A DNA stretch of 64,000 bases from Fictibacillus sp. b24 (GCF_030348825.1 NZ_JAUCES010000005.1:868001-932000); one strand, 5' to 3'; numbered from the stretch's first letter, positions 40,422-50,116 are shown. A program made the numbers and translations. Notes: generated by a model not told the origin, from the letters alone.

Positions 40422-41657
40422 ATGGATATATTTATTGGCAGGCAACCTATCTTAGATAAAGAAGAGAATGTTGTCGCATATGAACTTTTATATAGAAATA
40501 GTGCAACAAATAGGTACGAAGGATTAGATCATGACAGTGCTACGATTGATGTTATGGTGAACAGTTTTACAGGGATTGGGATAAAAGAGGTAGGGGAACG
40601 GAAAAAGTGTTTTATCAACTTTACGGAAAACCTCTTGCTAAACCGAATTCCGACTTACATATCACCGGAATATATTGTGGTTGAGATTTTAGAGGATGTC
40701 CGTTTAAGTGAAGAGATACTAACAGTCTGTAAAGAGTTAAAGAATAAAGGATATATCATTGCACTTGATGATGTTTCGGTAAACAAAAATCTGGATTCTC
40801 TGCTGCCGTTCATAGATATTATTAAGGTTGATTATTTAGTGATGGACTACAAAGAAATGAAGAGTATGATAGAAACTTATAAAGACCAAATAACATTTTT
40901 AGCAGAGAAGATTGAAACACGAGAGCAGTTTGAAGAGGCGCGAGGATTAGGTTTCGAATATTTTCAAGGATACTTTTTTAGCAAGCCTATCATCTTACAA
41001 GGAAAAGACATAGCACCTATTCCTACAAACTATATTTTGCTTTTAGAAAAGCTGAGCAGCTCTGAGCCTGATATTAATGAAATCAGCAGTCTCATTCAGC
41101 GCGATCTATCTCTTTCGTACAAGTTGTTAAAAGTTATGAATTCCGGAACCTATTTTTTTAAGAGCAAGATAACGTCGATTAAACAAGCGGTAGTATTGGT
41201 AGGACTATACGAGATTAAGAAATTGATTATGATTCTCATGATGTCCAGCTTGAACAAGGCGGATAACCAACTGGAAATCGTTAAACTTAGCTTAACGAGA
41301 GCTGTCTTTTTTGAACGGATTGCACACATTGTAGGTGTCTCAAAAAATCATCTCTATATGTTTGGCATGTTTTCTTTCATAGATACACTTCTTAGCAAGG
41401 AAATGAAAGATATTATCGATGATCTCCCTATTACAAATGAGCTTGCTGAGGCCCTCATTGGAAATAATGATAAGTACAATCTTGCTTTAACAATCGTACA
41501 GCATTTGGAACGTGGCGCTTGGATTGAAATTCAATCTTTATGCGGTACACTAAGTATGAAAGAAGATGAACTATTAACTCAATATCAAGCAAGTATCGTA
41601 GCTTCAAATCAATTTTTACAAGTTGAACCTGAGAAAAATATTATAGAATCCATATAA
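40422..41657 (+). CDS. EAL-like/HDOD signalling protein, YuxH-type
   Basis: A 411-residue protein. Residues ~1-200 form an EAL-like domain (FIGRQPILDKEENVVAYELLYR; ALDDV; IIKVDYL; GFEYFQGYFFSKP), in which the catalytic EAL triplet reads ELL, so c-di-GMP hydrolysis is doubtful. Residues ~205-400 form an HDOD domain (INEISSLIQRDLSLSYKLLK). It resembles YuxH of B. subtilis. ATG 40422 gives the conserved start; upstream in-frame codons would add ~60 unusual residues overlapping the divergent sigma-B promoter. Confidence 0.87.
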   Translation: MDIFIGRQPILDKEENVVAYELLYRNSATNRYEGLDHDSATIDVMVNSFTGIGIKEVGERKKCFINFTENLLLNRIPTYISPEYIVVEILEDVRLSEEILTVCKELKNKGYIIALDDVSVNKNLDSLLPFIDIIKVDYLVMDYKEMKSMIETYKDQITFLAEKIETREQFEEARGLGFEYFQGYFFSKPIILQGKDIAPIPTNYILLLEKLSSSEPDINEISSLIQRDLSLSYKLLKVMNSGTYFFKSKITSIKQAVVLVGLYEIKKLIMILMMSSLNKADNQLEIVKLSLTRAVFFERIAHIVGVSKNHLYMFGMFSFIDTLLSKEMKDIIDDLPITNELAEALIGNNDKYNLALTIVQHLERGAWIEIQSLCGTLSMKEDELLTQYQASIVASNQFLQVEPEKNIIESI

Positions 41658-41776
41658 GTTATAAGGACCTCTAATTCAGTAGAGGTCCTTTGGTGTTTTT
41701 AAGAGAAGTTTTGTTCAAAGTAAAATCAGCAGTTTTGGAGTAAAATATGACTTAGTAAAAAACGAGGAGAAGACTT

Positions 41777-42775
41777 ATGAAATTAAGCATTTTAGATCAA
41801 TCACCGATCTCTTTCGGAAAAAATGCGCGTGAAGCTCTACAAGCTTCAATGAAACTTGCGAAAACAGGAGAACTGCTTGGGTATAAGCGATATTGGATTG
41901 CTGAACATCACGACTTTTCAGGCTTATCCTGTTCTGCTCCTGAAGTGATGCTAGGGTATATTGGTGCGCATACAGAAAAGATACGATTGGGTGCTGGTGC
42001 TGTATTGCTGCCGCATTATAAACCATACCGTGTTGCAGAAACGTACAACATGATTGCCACACTTTTCCCAGATCGAATTGACCTTGGAATCGGCCGCGCT
42101 CCTGGTGGTTCTGCAGAAGCGACGATGGCTCTATCTGAGAACTTTTTGGAGAATGTCCGCCAAATGCCGAAATCGATTAAACAATTGCTCCAGTTTTTAC
42201 ATCATGACTTTCCGCCGGATGATCTATTTTCAAAGATACAAGCCTCTCCAGTTCCTAAAATTGCACCTGTTCCATGGATTCTAGGGACGAGTCAAAAAAG
42301 CGCTGATTTGGCTGCAGAGTACGGGACTGCTTATGCGTTTGGTCATTTTATGAGTGATAAGCCAGGTCCGGATATTGTAGCATCATATAAAAAACAATTT
42401 AATTACAGTAAAACCCAAGAGATGCCAGAAACCATTATTGCCGTTTCTGCCATCTGTGCAGAATCAACTGAAAAGGCGGAACAGTTAGCTTTGCCGGGGA
42501 TACTTTGGAAAAAACAAAGTGCAGAGGGTAAAGGGGATAGAGGTATTCCTTCCATAGAAGAAGCACAGAATCATTTTTCAAAAGACCAACAAACTCAACT
42601 TTTACATGAGGCGAAAAGAAAAATGGTTATTGGGAGCCCAACTGAGGTAATAGAAGAATTAAACAAGCTTCAAAAAATTTATGAAGCAGATGAAATGATA
42701 ATCGTTACCATCACACATCGTTATGAAGACCGAACAAGATCCTATGAGCTACTTGCAAATGAAATAAGAAAGTAA
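41777..42775 (+). CDS. LLM-class flavin-dependent oxidoreductase (MsnO8-like) 1
   Basis: A 332-residue luciferase-like TIM-barrel monooxygenase. Typical segments are LSILDQSPISFG, YWIAEHHDFSGL, RLGAGAVLLPHYKPYRVAE and RIDLGIGRAPGG. It uses reduced FMN from a partner reductase. The substrate cannot be inferred. A second, clearly related gene follows about 100 bp downstream with its own ribosome site; conserved motifs match but the N-termini and lengths differ, consistent with an old tandem duplication. Confidence 0.9.
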   Translation: MKLSILDQSPISFGKNAREALQASMKLAKTGELLGYKRYWIAEHHDFSGLSCSAPEVMLGYIGAHTEKIRLGAGAVLLPHYKPYRVAETYNMIATLFPDRIDLGIGRAPGGSAEATMALSENFLENVRQMPKSIKQLLQFLHHDFPPDDLFSKIQASPVPKIAPVPWILGTSQKSADLAAEYGTAYAFGHFMSDKPGPDIVASYKKQFNYSKTQEMPETIIAVSAICAESTEKAEQLALPGILWKKQSAEGKGDRGIPSIEEAQNHFSKDQQTQLLHEAKRKMVIGSPTEVIEELNKLQKIYEADEMIIVTITHRYEDRTRSYELLANEIRK

Positions 42776-42873
42776 GCAGAATTTTTTATTTCATCAGGCA
42801 AGATTGTTATACTATTACCGATTATTAAAATATAGTAGCTAATTTTTTTGTTGCTTTATATAAGGAGGACGTT

Positions 42874-43896
42874 ATGATGTCCAATACAAAACGATTACGT
42901 GATATAAAGTGGTCTGTTCTTGACCTGGCACCAGTTATAGAAGGCGGAACGGTATCCGATTCATTCAATAATACACTAGACCTTGCACAGCATGCTGAAA
43001 AATGGGGTTACAACCGTTACTGGCTTGCAGAACATCACAATATGCCTGGAATCGCGAGTTCAGCGACTTCGGTTGTTATCGGTCATGTGGCTGGAGGTAC
43101 TTCAAAAATTCGTGTAGGTTCTGGTGGGATCATGCTTCCTAACCATGCCCCACTCGTGATTGCTGAACAATTCGGTACATTGGATGCTCTATACCCAGGA
43201 AGAATAGATTTAGGATTAGGGCGTGCACCTGGAACTGATCAAATTACGGCGCAAGCACTACGCCGTGATCTAGGCAGCATGGGGGATGATTTTCCTTATC
43301 AATTAGAGGAATTACGCACATATTTGGATCCTGAACGCTCTGAAACTCCTATGAAAATAAGAGCGGTTCCAGGGGAAGGGCAAGATATACCGATCTGGCT
43401 TCTAGGTTCAAGCGGATTTAGTGCACGTTTAGCAGGACGTGAAGGTCTTCCATTTGCCTTTGCCAGTCATTTTTCACCTGATAATACGCTTCCTGCTCTA
43501 GAGTTGTATCGAAATACATTTACGCCATCGGAAGTTCTTGATGAGCCGTACGCAATGGTAGGTGCTAATGTTGTCGTTGCAGAAACAGATGAAGAAGCAG
43601 CTAAAATCGCTACGTCATTGCAGCAGCAATTCGTAAACTTAGTTCGAGGAAAACCATCAAAACTTAAGCCGCCAGTTGAAAGTATGGATGGCATCTGGAG
43701 TCCATATGAAAAAGCTGCGCTTGATCAGCAATTACGTACTACATTTGTAGGAAGTCCAGATACAGTTAAACAAAAACTGCAAGCATTCTTAGATGAAACT
43801 CAGGCTGATGAGATTATTGTCAATGGCCAAATCTATGATCACAAAGCAAGATTGCGTTCATTTGAGCTATTGGCTGAGATCGTAAAAGAGAAGTAA
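42874..43896 (+). CDS. LLM-class flavin-dependent oxidoreductase 2
   Basis: A 340-residue luciferase-like protein with [43 protein letters not shown] and [12 protein letters not shown], similar to B. subtilis YhbE/YceB-type proteins. AAGGAGGACGTT precedes two adjacent ATG codons; the first is given. It sits in tandem with the previous gene and ends in a hairpin terminator. The specific reaction is unknown. Confidence 0.9.
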   Translation: MMSNTKRLRDIKWSVLDLAPVIEGGTVSDSFNNTLDLAQHAEKWGYNRYWLAEHHNMPGIASSATSVVIGHVAGGTSKIRVGSGGIMLPNHAPLVIAEQFGTLDALYPGRIDLGLGRAPGTDQITAQALRRDLGSMGDDFPYQLEELRTYLDPERSETPMKIRAVPGEGQDIPIWLLGSSGFSARLAGREGLPFAFASHFSPDNTLPALELYRNTFTPSEVLDEPYAMVGANVVVAETDEEAAKIATSLQQQFVNLVRGKPSKLKPPVESMDGIWSPYEKAALDQQLRTTFVGSPDTVKQKLQAFLDETQADEIIVNGQIYDHKARLRSFELLAEIVKEK

Positions 43897-43906
43897 TACG
43901 TTAGCG

Positions 43907-43937
43907 CACTCCGTAAAATGACGGGGTGTTCTTTTTA
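43907..43937 (+). terminator. Terminator after the second LLM gene
   Basis: CACTCCGT / ACGGGGTG stem (one G.U pair), loop AAAATG, then TTCTTTTT. Confidence 0.75.
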
Positions 43938-44041
43938 ATGATGAAACATTTGTTCGTTTAATTAGAAATATTAAAAGGATTTAATTTATAGAGCTAGAAG
44001 TGTAAGTAGGTGTGTACAACCTAAATCTTTTGGAGGTAGAA

Positions 44042-44554
44042 ATGAATAAATCTCTACAGCTATATCAATTTAATCTATGGGCGAATAGTAAAGTTTTTGA
44101 GCAGTTAAATAGTCTTCCGACAGAAATGTATCGAAAAGAAGTAGATAGCGTCTTTCCTTCTGTGGCAGACGTTCTCATTCACATGTATCAAGTGGATTAT
44201 GTGTGGCTTAAGGCATTGAAAGGGGAGAAGTTTGAAGATATTCTTGCTTCTGTCAAACCTATATACCAGGAATTAAAGGAAGCCGACTTAAATGATTTGC
44301 AGAATAAATTTGAGAAGATGGGATCAGACTACGAGACATTCATGCTTCAAAAAGTAGATTTATCTCAAGAGACAACTGTTCATCACCCTCACTTTGGTAC
44401 ACTTCACTCAAGCTATAACGATCTAATTCAGCATATCGTAAATCATGGCACATATCACCGCGGCCATATTTCTGCTATTTTAAATCAACTGGGGCATAAA
44501 GGAGCTTCCACAGATTATATTTTTTATCTCTATTCATTGCAGCATCAGAATTAG
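44042..44554 (+). CDS. DinB/YfiT-family metalloenzyme-like protein
   Basis: A 170-residue four-helix-bundle protein. Putative metal-binding histidines are HMYQVDYVW (~residue 48) and HIVNHGTYHRGHI (~131-143). DinB-like proteins include thiol-dependent transferases (bacillithiol S-transferases in Firmicutes), a possible but unproven role. ATG 44042 with TTTGGAGGTAGA upstream is preferred over the in-frame GTG at 44012. Confidence 0.88.
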   Translation: MNKSLQLYQFNLWANSKVFEQLNSLPTEMYRKEVDSVFPSVADVLIHMYQVDYVWLKALKGEKFEDILASVKPIYQELKEADLNDLQNKFEKMGSDYETFMLQKVDLSQETTVHHPHFGTLHSSYNDLIQHIVNHGTYHRGHISAILNQLGHKGASTDYIFYLYSLQHQN

Positions 44555-44569
44555 ACTTTAACACAAAAA

Positions 44570-44603
44570 GAAAGGACGTTCGGATGAATGTCCTTTTCTA
44601 GTT
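44570..44603. terminator. Terminator between dinB and the lipoprotein gene
   Basis: AGAAAGGACGTTC / GAATGTCCTTTTCT hairpin between two convergent genes, T-rich on both sides. Confidence 0.75.
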
Positions 44604-44948
44604 CTGTCCTTTTTGGATTTTTTCTTTTAAGTCATTAATATATTTCTTCTTTTCCTTCTCATCCTGTAAATTTCCAGGATTCTTGTCCTGTAGATATTTT
44701 TGCAGGGCATTATTGATCTCCTCAGATGTAGCATCCTCAGGAATCTCGCCTTTTTTCTTTAGCATTTCAATAATTTTTTCATCGTTTGCAATCATCGTCC
44801 TCACCTCATTATTAACTTCTGAATCCGACGAAGAGGCTCCTTCTTTATCTTTTTGTTGAATAGGATTCTTTTGTTCTGTTTGAGAGCTGCAGCTTACCAA
44901 AATTAACAATGAGCTTATTAATAGAAAAACCCGCATGAACGTTTTCAT
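44598..44948 (-). CDS. Lipoprotein resembling the InhA propeptide segment
   Basis: A 116-residue lipoprotein with signal helix and lipobox LVSC (Cys20). After a Ser/Gln-rich linker, residues ~52-90 (IANDEKIIEMLKKKGEI, then ATSEEINNALQKYL) match the N-terminal propeptide region of the adjacent immune inhibitor A (IANDERLIEMLKKNGQI) at about 20 of 38 positions. The rest is Lys/Glu-rich. It is immediately downstream of inhA on the same strand. A role as membrane-tethered inhibitor or chaperone of the protease is inferred. The second of two adjacent ATG codons is chosen by spacing to GGAGGG. Confidence 0.75.
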   Translation of the reverse strand: MKTFMRVFLLISSLLILVSCSSQTEQKNPIQQKDKEGASSSDSEVNNEVRTMIANDEKIIEMLKKKGEIPEDATSEEINNALQKYLQDKNPGNLQDEKEKKKYINDLKEKIQKGQN

Positions 44949-45031
44949 CATTCACCCTCCTTACAGATACAGTTTACCCTTTTAAAAGAAAACCCAACTG
45001 CAGATGTACAGTTGGGCTTAACAAATATGAA

Positions 45032-47419
45032 TTACTTACGTGAAATTTTAATCTTACCTACAGAATTATCTTTGCTGGAATTCAACACTTCAAATTGAAG
45101 TCCGTAATGTGGTACATTGCGTCCAGCGTCTGGAAGTCCAGGATTGCTGTAATCTTTTTTGTCATAAAATTTAGGAGTTGCACTAGTATTGTAATCTTTT
45201 AATGTAAGACCAAGCAATTCACGATAATCTAGGAACATCTTCTCGCTTTTTTGCTTTGAGAAAGCAGCATCATGGATTTGGTAGCGAGTAGAAGCTACGG
45301 AGGCATCGCTCCATCTTAATGTTTCTTGATTAGCATCCACAACACCTAAGAAACCATCTCCAGGGTGAACGCCTGTCCAGTTATCTGAATAGCTGTCATC
45401 TACATACCATACAAGAAGTCCGCCATCATATTTCATAAGACTGTCGCCACGGCGAATGTGAGCTAAACCTGTATCTACGCCTGCATGATTACGCCATTCT
45501 AATAGATAGTAGTGATTAGAATAGAATTTACCTTGATTTTTCGTAAAGCCGTCCAGTGTAAACGAAGAATCACCTTCTGCGTCATCAAATACGGTTTGAG
45601 TACCATCTACTGTTACAGTGACATCATCTACAAAAAATCCAGGGTTTATAGCTGCGACGTCTGTCCAATAGTTTAACTTCAGTTCGATCTCTTTTCCTTT
45701 GTAAGCCGAAAGATCAAATACTCCATCAACCCATCCGTCAGATTTACCAGTGATCCCATCACCAGGGTTTTGCTCATGTGGGTCTTCTTGTGTTGTTATG
45801 TTACCTGGAACTGTAGTCCATTCATCAGAACCTTTTTCTTTCACTTGTACGGAAGCATAATCCCAATCTGTTTCAATGTCATACCAAGTTTTGAAAGAGA
45901 GTTCTGCAGAATTAGCTTGAGTTAAATCAAGTGAAGTAACCAATGAGTTATCGAGGTCGTTTCCGCTGCCGCTGTGATACTGGTACTCACCGCTGAAAGG
46001 AGTATTTACGACAGTCTCTTTTTCAGGAAGATCTACACGAACTGCATCATTATTTGTGCCTTTTGTGTTCGCTTGATCTAGCAGCACTTCAATACCTTTT
46101 TTATCGATCTTATCAAGATTTAGTGTCTCTCCAGACAACCAGTTGGAGCCTTCCATGCTAGATTGCAAGAATTCTTTTGACCAAGCACTAAAACCTGTTG
46201 GCTCCGTTCCTGGAACATCTCCAGCCCAGCTTCCGCTAGACATGATTGACCAGTAAGCTACAGCCTCACCTGCACCGGTGTACTGTGTGTCATATTCATC
46301 AGGAAGACCTAAATCATGACCATATTCATGTGCAAATACGCCAGCTGCTCCATCAGCAGGTTCGATCGTATAGTCGTAGGCATACATTGTGCCTTCTCCC
46401 CAATAATCTACTTCTGGTTCTGGTGATCCTGTGATAGGGAAGATGCCCCCAAGATTCCAGCGATGGCTCCAGATAGCGTCTCCACCCAATGAACCGCCGC
46501 CAGCTTCTTCACCGACACTAGAGTGAACAACCATCAAGTGGTCAACTAACCCATCCGGTTCACGAAGATTGCCGTCACCGTCTAAGTCATAACGGTCTTC
46601 TTGGTCAAACTCACTTAAATCAATCTCAGGATCCAGTGCCGCTGCTTCTAATGCTTCTTTCACAAGGTCACGCGGTTTAGCATCGCTGCCATCAGGATCA
46701 GGGACGTTTCCGCCATAGTAAGCTGCAGGATGTTTAGCTTCATACCAGCCGCCAACTTTCCCCTTGATCGAGTAGCTTCCTCCAGATTGCTGCTCATAGT
46801 ATTGTTTTACAGATACTAAGTTTTCTCCATTAGGACCTTCGTATCCGTTCTCACCAAAGATCATATCTTCATAATGTTGCTTTAAGTATTCATCATAATG
46901 CATGTCCGTTTCTTCAGGAGCAATATCTTCTGCCTTAGCGTCAGGGTACTCTACAAGAAGTACAAGTACGTTATCAAGACGTTCGCCGCCTGTCCACTTT
47001 TCTTCTACGACAGGTTTAACGTCTTTGTTTTTACCTTTCTTGCCGTGCTTTAGACCATCTTTATTGTGATTATCTTTTCCCTTTTTGTCCTTCTTACCCT
47101 GCTCGTCTTCTAACTCGCCTTTAGGAAGTGACTCAGCATGCTCTTGCTTATTCTGCAAAAACTTCTGCAGCTGTTTTTGTGCATCTGCTTCACTTGCATT
47201 CTTACTAATTTGTCCGTTCTTTTTAAGCATTTCTATCAATCTTTCATCGTTTGCAATGGCTAAATCGAAAGGACCACCAACGTGTTTGTGGCCTTTTTCT
47301 TCTACTGCAGATCCTTTCACATCTGACAGCACATTAACTGGTGCTGCACTTACACTGGAAAAAACGCTGCAGCTCAACATTGCTGCGAGGGCAGCAGAAA
47401 CCCATTTTCCTTTTTTCAT
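45032..47419 (-). CDS. inhA: Immune inhibitor A, secreted M6 metalloprotease
   Basis: A 795-residue secreted zinc protease. Signal peptide (VSAALAAMLSCSVFSSVSAA), propeptide segment IANDERLIEMLKKNGQI (~54-70), a very Lys/Asp-rich linker (~100-140), then the M6 catalytic domain with HEYGH at residues 364-368 in HEYGHDLGLPDE. C-terminal beta domains contain calcium-type acidic loops (DLDGDGN; FFVDDVTV). InhA proteases of the B. cereus group degrade antimicrobial peptides and matrix proteins and are made in late growth. ATG 47419 follows GGGGGGATTTTG; TTG 47422 is less likely. Confidence 0.94.
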   Translation of the reverse strand: MKKGKWVSAALAAMLSCSVFSSVSAAPVNVLSDVKGSAVEEKGHKHVGGPFDLAIANDERLIEMLKKNGQISKNASEADAQKQLQKFLQNKQEHAESLPKGELEDEQGKKDKKGKDNHNKDGLKHGKKGKNKDVKPVVEEKWTGGERLDNVLVLLVEYPDAKAEDIAPEETDMHYDEYLKQHYEDMIFGENGYEGPNGENLVSVKQYYEQQSGGSYSIKGKVGGWYEAKHPAAYYGGNVPDPDGSDAKPRDLVKEALEAAALDPEIDLSEFDQEDRYDLDGDGNLREPDGLVDHLMVVHSSVGEEAGGGSLGGDAIWSHRWNLGGIFPITGSPEPEVDYWGEGTMYAYDYTIEPADGAAGVFAHEYGHDLGLPDEYDTQYTGAGEAVAYWSIMSSGSWAGDVPGTEPTGFSAWSKEFLQSSMEGSNWLSGETLNLDKIDKKGIEVLLDQANTKGTNNDAVRVDLPEKETVVNTPFSGEYQYHSGSGNDLDNSLVTSLDLTQANSAELSFKTWYDIETDWDYASVQVKEKGSDEWTTVPGNITTQEDPHEQNPGDGITGKSDGWVDGVFDLSAYKGKEIELKLNYWTDVAAINPGFFVDDVTVTVDGTQTVFDDAEGDSSFTLDGFTKNQGKFYSNHYYLLEWRNHAGVDTGLAHIRRGDSLMKYDGGLLVWYVDDSYSDNWTGVHPGDGFLGVVDANQETLRWSDASVASTRYQIHDAAFSKQKSEKMFLDYRELLGLTLKDYNTSATPKFYDKKDYSNPGLPDAGRNVPHYGLQFEVLNSSKDNSVGKIKISRK

Positions 47420-47451
47420 CAAAATCCCCCCTAGAAGTATTGGAATTACCG

Positions 47452-47476
47452 TTATCCGACAAAAATTGTCGGATAA
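47452..47476. promoter_or_regulatory. 25-bp palindrome upstream of inhA
   Basis: TTATCCGAC and GTCGGATAA are perfect 9-bp arms around AAAAATT, 33-57 bp before the inhA start codon. It is likely to be an operator or an mRNA-stabilising hairpin in the 5' leader. The regulator is not known. Confidence 0.6.
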
Positions 47477-47796
47477 TTCCGCGTATTCAAAATCTTACCA
47501 CGTAATGTCGAATACTAGAATAGGTGATTTCTCCCCTGTTTTTATTTTAAAATAGGGATTTATTACTATTTAAAGAACTATTTTCAATTATGGATTATAT
47601 GAAAAAAATGAAGAAAAGTGTTCTATTTTGCGAGTTTTCTAATAGTTCTTTAGACACAAAAAATAACTCTGGAGTTAGAGTTGTATTAAGAAGAAGCAAA
47701 TACAAATAGTTTTTTAGGAGACTTGAATACTGTTTGAAGAGACGGAAAATTTATCTGAAGTAGTTTTAGTTTATAAATTTTAGGGTAAATAAATGG

Positions 47797-48735
47797 GTGG
47801 ACCATCAAAAGATGCTACGAATTATGAAAGGTTGGAAATATATTTTGTCTATTCATCTAACTTCTGTTCTTAAAAATAAATCAGTCAGAAACTTTGAAGA
47901 AGCAACAGAAAACATTCTTCATTTTATGAGTAAGCTTATCAACATCAATACATTATTTGTTGCAAAAAACGACAAGCAAATCAATGAAATAAAAAAAGCG
48001 GTAAACAAAAATGCTGTTTTGCTCGAAGCGGGCTCAACTCTGCCTTTTCATGAAACATTCTGCAAGGTTAGTGTTGATAAAGGCAATGAAATTCTGCTCA
48101 TTGAAGATATTATGGAGAATGAACAAACGAAGCACTTGAATGTTACAGCGGACTTAGGTGGAGGAAGTTTTATCGCTATTCCGATTTATTATGAAGATGG
48201 TGAAAACTACGGAACTATCTGTGGTTTAGATACCGAGTCATTTGAATTTACGGAGCAGCATATCGAACTTTTTCAGACGATGTCATCACTCTTAACGTAT
48301 GTACTAGAGTTGGATAAGGCAAACAAAGAGATTAAAGATTTATCAGTACCGATTGTTCCACTAACGAAAGGCGTTGCAATCCTCCCAATCATTGGACATA
48401 TCAATGAATATAGAGCTGATATCATTATTCAAAGCACTTTGGAGAGCAGTACAAACTTAGAACTTGAGTATATGATTATTGATCTTTCTGGAGTGAGCAG
48501 AATCAATAACAAGGTTAGTGAATATCTCTTAAACATCGTTAAGCTGTTAAAATTAATCGGTGTAACTCCGATTCTTACAGGATTTAGGCCTGATTTAGCG
48601 ATGAAAACACTCGAGATCGATGTGGATTTTAACGGTATTATGATTACGAATAACTTAGAAAGTGCACTTTTTGAAATTGGGTTTATCCTCAATAAAACGG
48701 AGAACAAACATTTAAGATCACAGCCTGTCGTGTGA
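47797..48735 (+). CDS. GAF-STAS sensor protein (RsbR-like)
   Basis: A 312-residue cytoplasmic protein. Residues ~25-175 form a GAF-like sensor (FEEATENILHFMSKLININT; SFIAIPIYYEDGENYGTICG). Residues ~195-300 form a STAS domain (VAILPIIGHINEYRADIII; MIIDLSGVSRINNKVSEYLL; TPILTGFRPDLAMK), arranged as in RsbR stressosome proteins. The phosphorylatable Thr of RsbR is Ser here (DLSG). The start is uncertain: GTG 47797 is given, ATG 47812 is possible. No rsbS/rsbT partners are nearby. Confidence 0.83.
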   Translation: MDHQKMLRIMKGWKYILSIHLTSVLKNKSVRNFEEATENILHFMSKLININTLFVAKNDKQINEIKKAVNKNAVLLEAGSTLPFHETFCKVSVDKGNEILLIEDIMENEQTKHLNVTADLGGGSFIAIPIYYEDGENYGTICGLDTESFEFTEQHIELFQTMSSLLTYVLELDKANKEIKDLSVPIVPLTKGVAILPIIGHINEYRADIIIQSTLESSTNLELEYMIIDLSGVSRINNKVSEYLLNIVKLLKLIGVTPILTGFRPDLAMKTLEIDVDFNGIMITNNLESALFEIGFILNKTENKHLRSQPVV

Positions 48736-48743
48736 TCTTTTAT
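48714..48743 (+). terminator. Terminator overlapping the end of the GAF-STAS gene
   Basis: AAGATCACA / TGTGATCTT stem followed by TTATTTTG; the TGA stop codon lies in the 3' arm. Confidence 0.75.
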
Positions 48744-48844
48744 TTTGAAGAAAAACAGTAGTCTAAATTTTCTTTTTTTTATATAATAGTAATAATATAA
48801 ACTTATCAGTCGTTTTTATGTTTAACCAATCGGAGGGGAAATGT

Positions 48845-50080
48845 ATGAAGTCGTTTGAAGAAAAGTTAGATCAATATGCTGAGTTGGTTGTTAAAGTAGG
48901 ATTAGGTCTATCAGAAGGACAAAGGTTATTAATTAGTTCTCCTATAGAAGCTGTAGAGTTTACACGTAAGGTAACGAAGCATGCATATGAAAATGGATGT
49001 AAGCGAGTGATGGTGGATTGGAATGATACGCAAACAAACCGCATCCACCTTACTCATGCAGATGAAGAAATCCTGAAAGACGATCTTCCTTCATGGGAGA
49101 TTGACAAGTATAACAGCCTTGTTGAAAATCATGATTGCTTTTTAATGATCACAGGGAACGATCCTAATGCTTACAAAGGTGTTCCTTCTGAGCGAATGAT
49201 GTTTGTACAAAAGAACCGAGGTGAAAAACTACAATCCTTTTCTGCAGGTCAATTAAGAGGAGATATGCATTGGGCTATTGCTGGTGTACCTACAGTTGGC
49301 TGGGCGAAAAGTGTATTCCCAGAAATGAAAGATGAAGAAGCAGTAGAAGCATTATGGCAAGCGGTCTTTAAAACAGTTCGAGTGGATCAGGCAGATCCTG
49401 TTGCTGCATGGGATGAGCACGTAAAAACATTAAGCGATAAAGTAAACTACTTAAACGAACAGCAATTTAAGACGCTTCATTATAAGTCAACTGGGACAGA
49501 TTTAAGCATCGACTTACACCCTGACCATACTTGGATCGGTGGAGGGCATCATTCTACGTTCGGTACGTACTATATTCCGAACCTTCCTACTGAGGAAGTT
49601 TTCACGACTCCAAGAAAATATGGTGTAAACGGTAAGGTCACAAGTTCTAAACCACTTTCAGCGATGGGGAATTTGATTAATAATTTTAGTTTGACGTTTA
49701 AAGACGGAAAAGTGATAGATTTCACTGCTGAGGAAGGGTACGACACGCTTAAGCAATTGTTAAGCATTGACGATGGAATGGGATATTTAGGAGAGGTTGC
49801 ATTAGTTCCTCACGATTCACCAATTTCGAACTCAGGCATCATTTTTAACAACACATTATATGATGAAAATGCTTCGTGTCATTTAGCGATCGGAACTTCT
49901 ATTACGATGTCTGTTAAAGATGCTGGCAGCTTAACGCCTGAACAGATGGAAGAGAAGGAAATTAACTTCAGCCGAGGGCATACTGACTTTATGATTGGCT
50001 CAGCAGATCTTGATATTGAGGCTGAGTATGCAGATGGAAAACGCATTCCGTTATTTAAAAATGGTAACTGGGCGATATAA
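48845..50080 (+). CDS. ampS: M29 family aminopeptidase, AmpS-type
   Basis: A 411-residue metallo-aminopeptidase of the thermophilic aminopeptidase family (M29). Characteristic segments are TDLSIDLHPDHTWIGGG, FTTPRKYGVNGKV, GYLGEVALVPHDSPIS and SRGHTDFMIGSADLDI, which contain the metal-binding Glu, His and Asp residues. ATG 48845 is chosen because GGAGGGG lies six bases upstream; the in-frame ATG 27 bases earlier lacks a ribosome site. It is monocistronic with its own terminator. Confidence 0.93.
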   Translation: MKSFEEKLDQYAELVVKVGLGLSEGQRLLISSPIEAVEFTRKVTKHAYENGCKRVMVDWNDTQTNRIHLTHADEEILKDDLPSWEIDKYNSLVENHDCFLMITGNDPNAYKGVPSERMMFVQKNRGEKLQSFSAGQLRGDMHWAIAGVPTVGWAKSVFPEMKDEEAVEALWQAVFKTVRVDQADPVAAWDEHVKTLSDKVNYLNEQQFKTLHYKSTGTDLSIDLHPDHTWIGGGHHSTFGTYYIPNLPTEEVFTTPRKYGVNGKVTSSKPLSAMGNLINNFSLTFKDGKVIDFTAEEGYDTLKQLLSIDDGMGYLGEVALVPHDSPISNSGIIFNNTLYDENASCHLAIGTSITMSVKDAGSLTPEQMEEKEINFSRGHTDFMIGSADLDIEAEYADGKRIPLFKNGNWAI

Positions 50081-50085
50081 AGACG

Positions 50086-50116
50086 AAAAGACTCCACTTG
50101 GCTGGAGTCTTTTTTT
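50086..50116 (+). terminator. Terminator after ampS
   Basis: AAAAGACTCCA / TGGAGTC with loop CTTGGC, then TTTTTTT. Confidence 0.88.
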
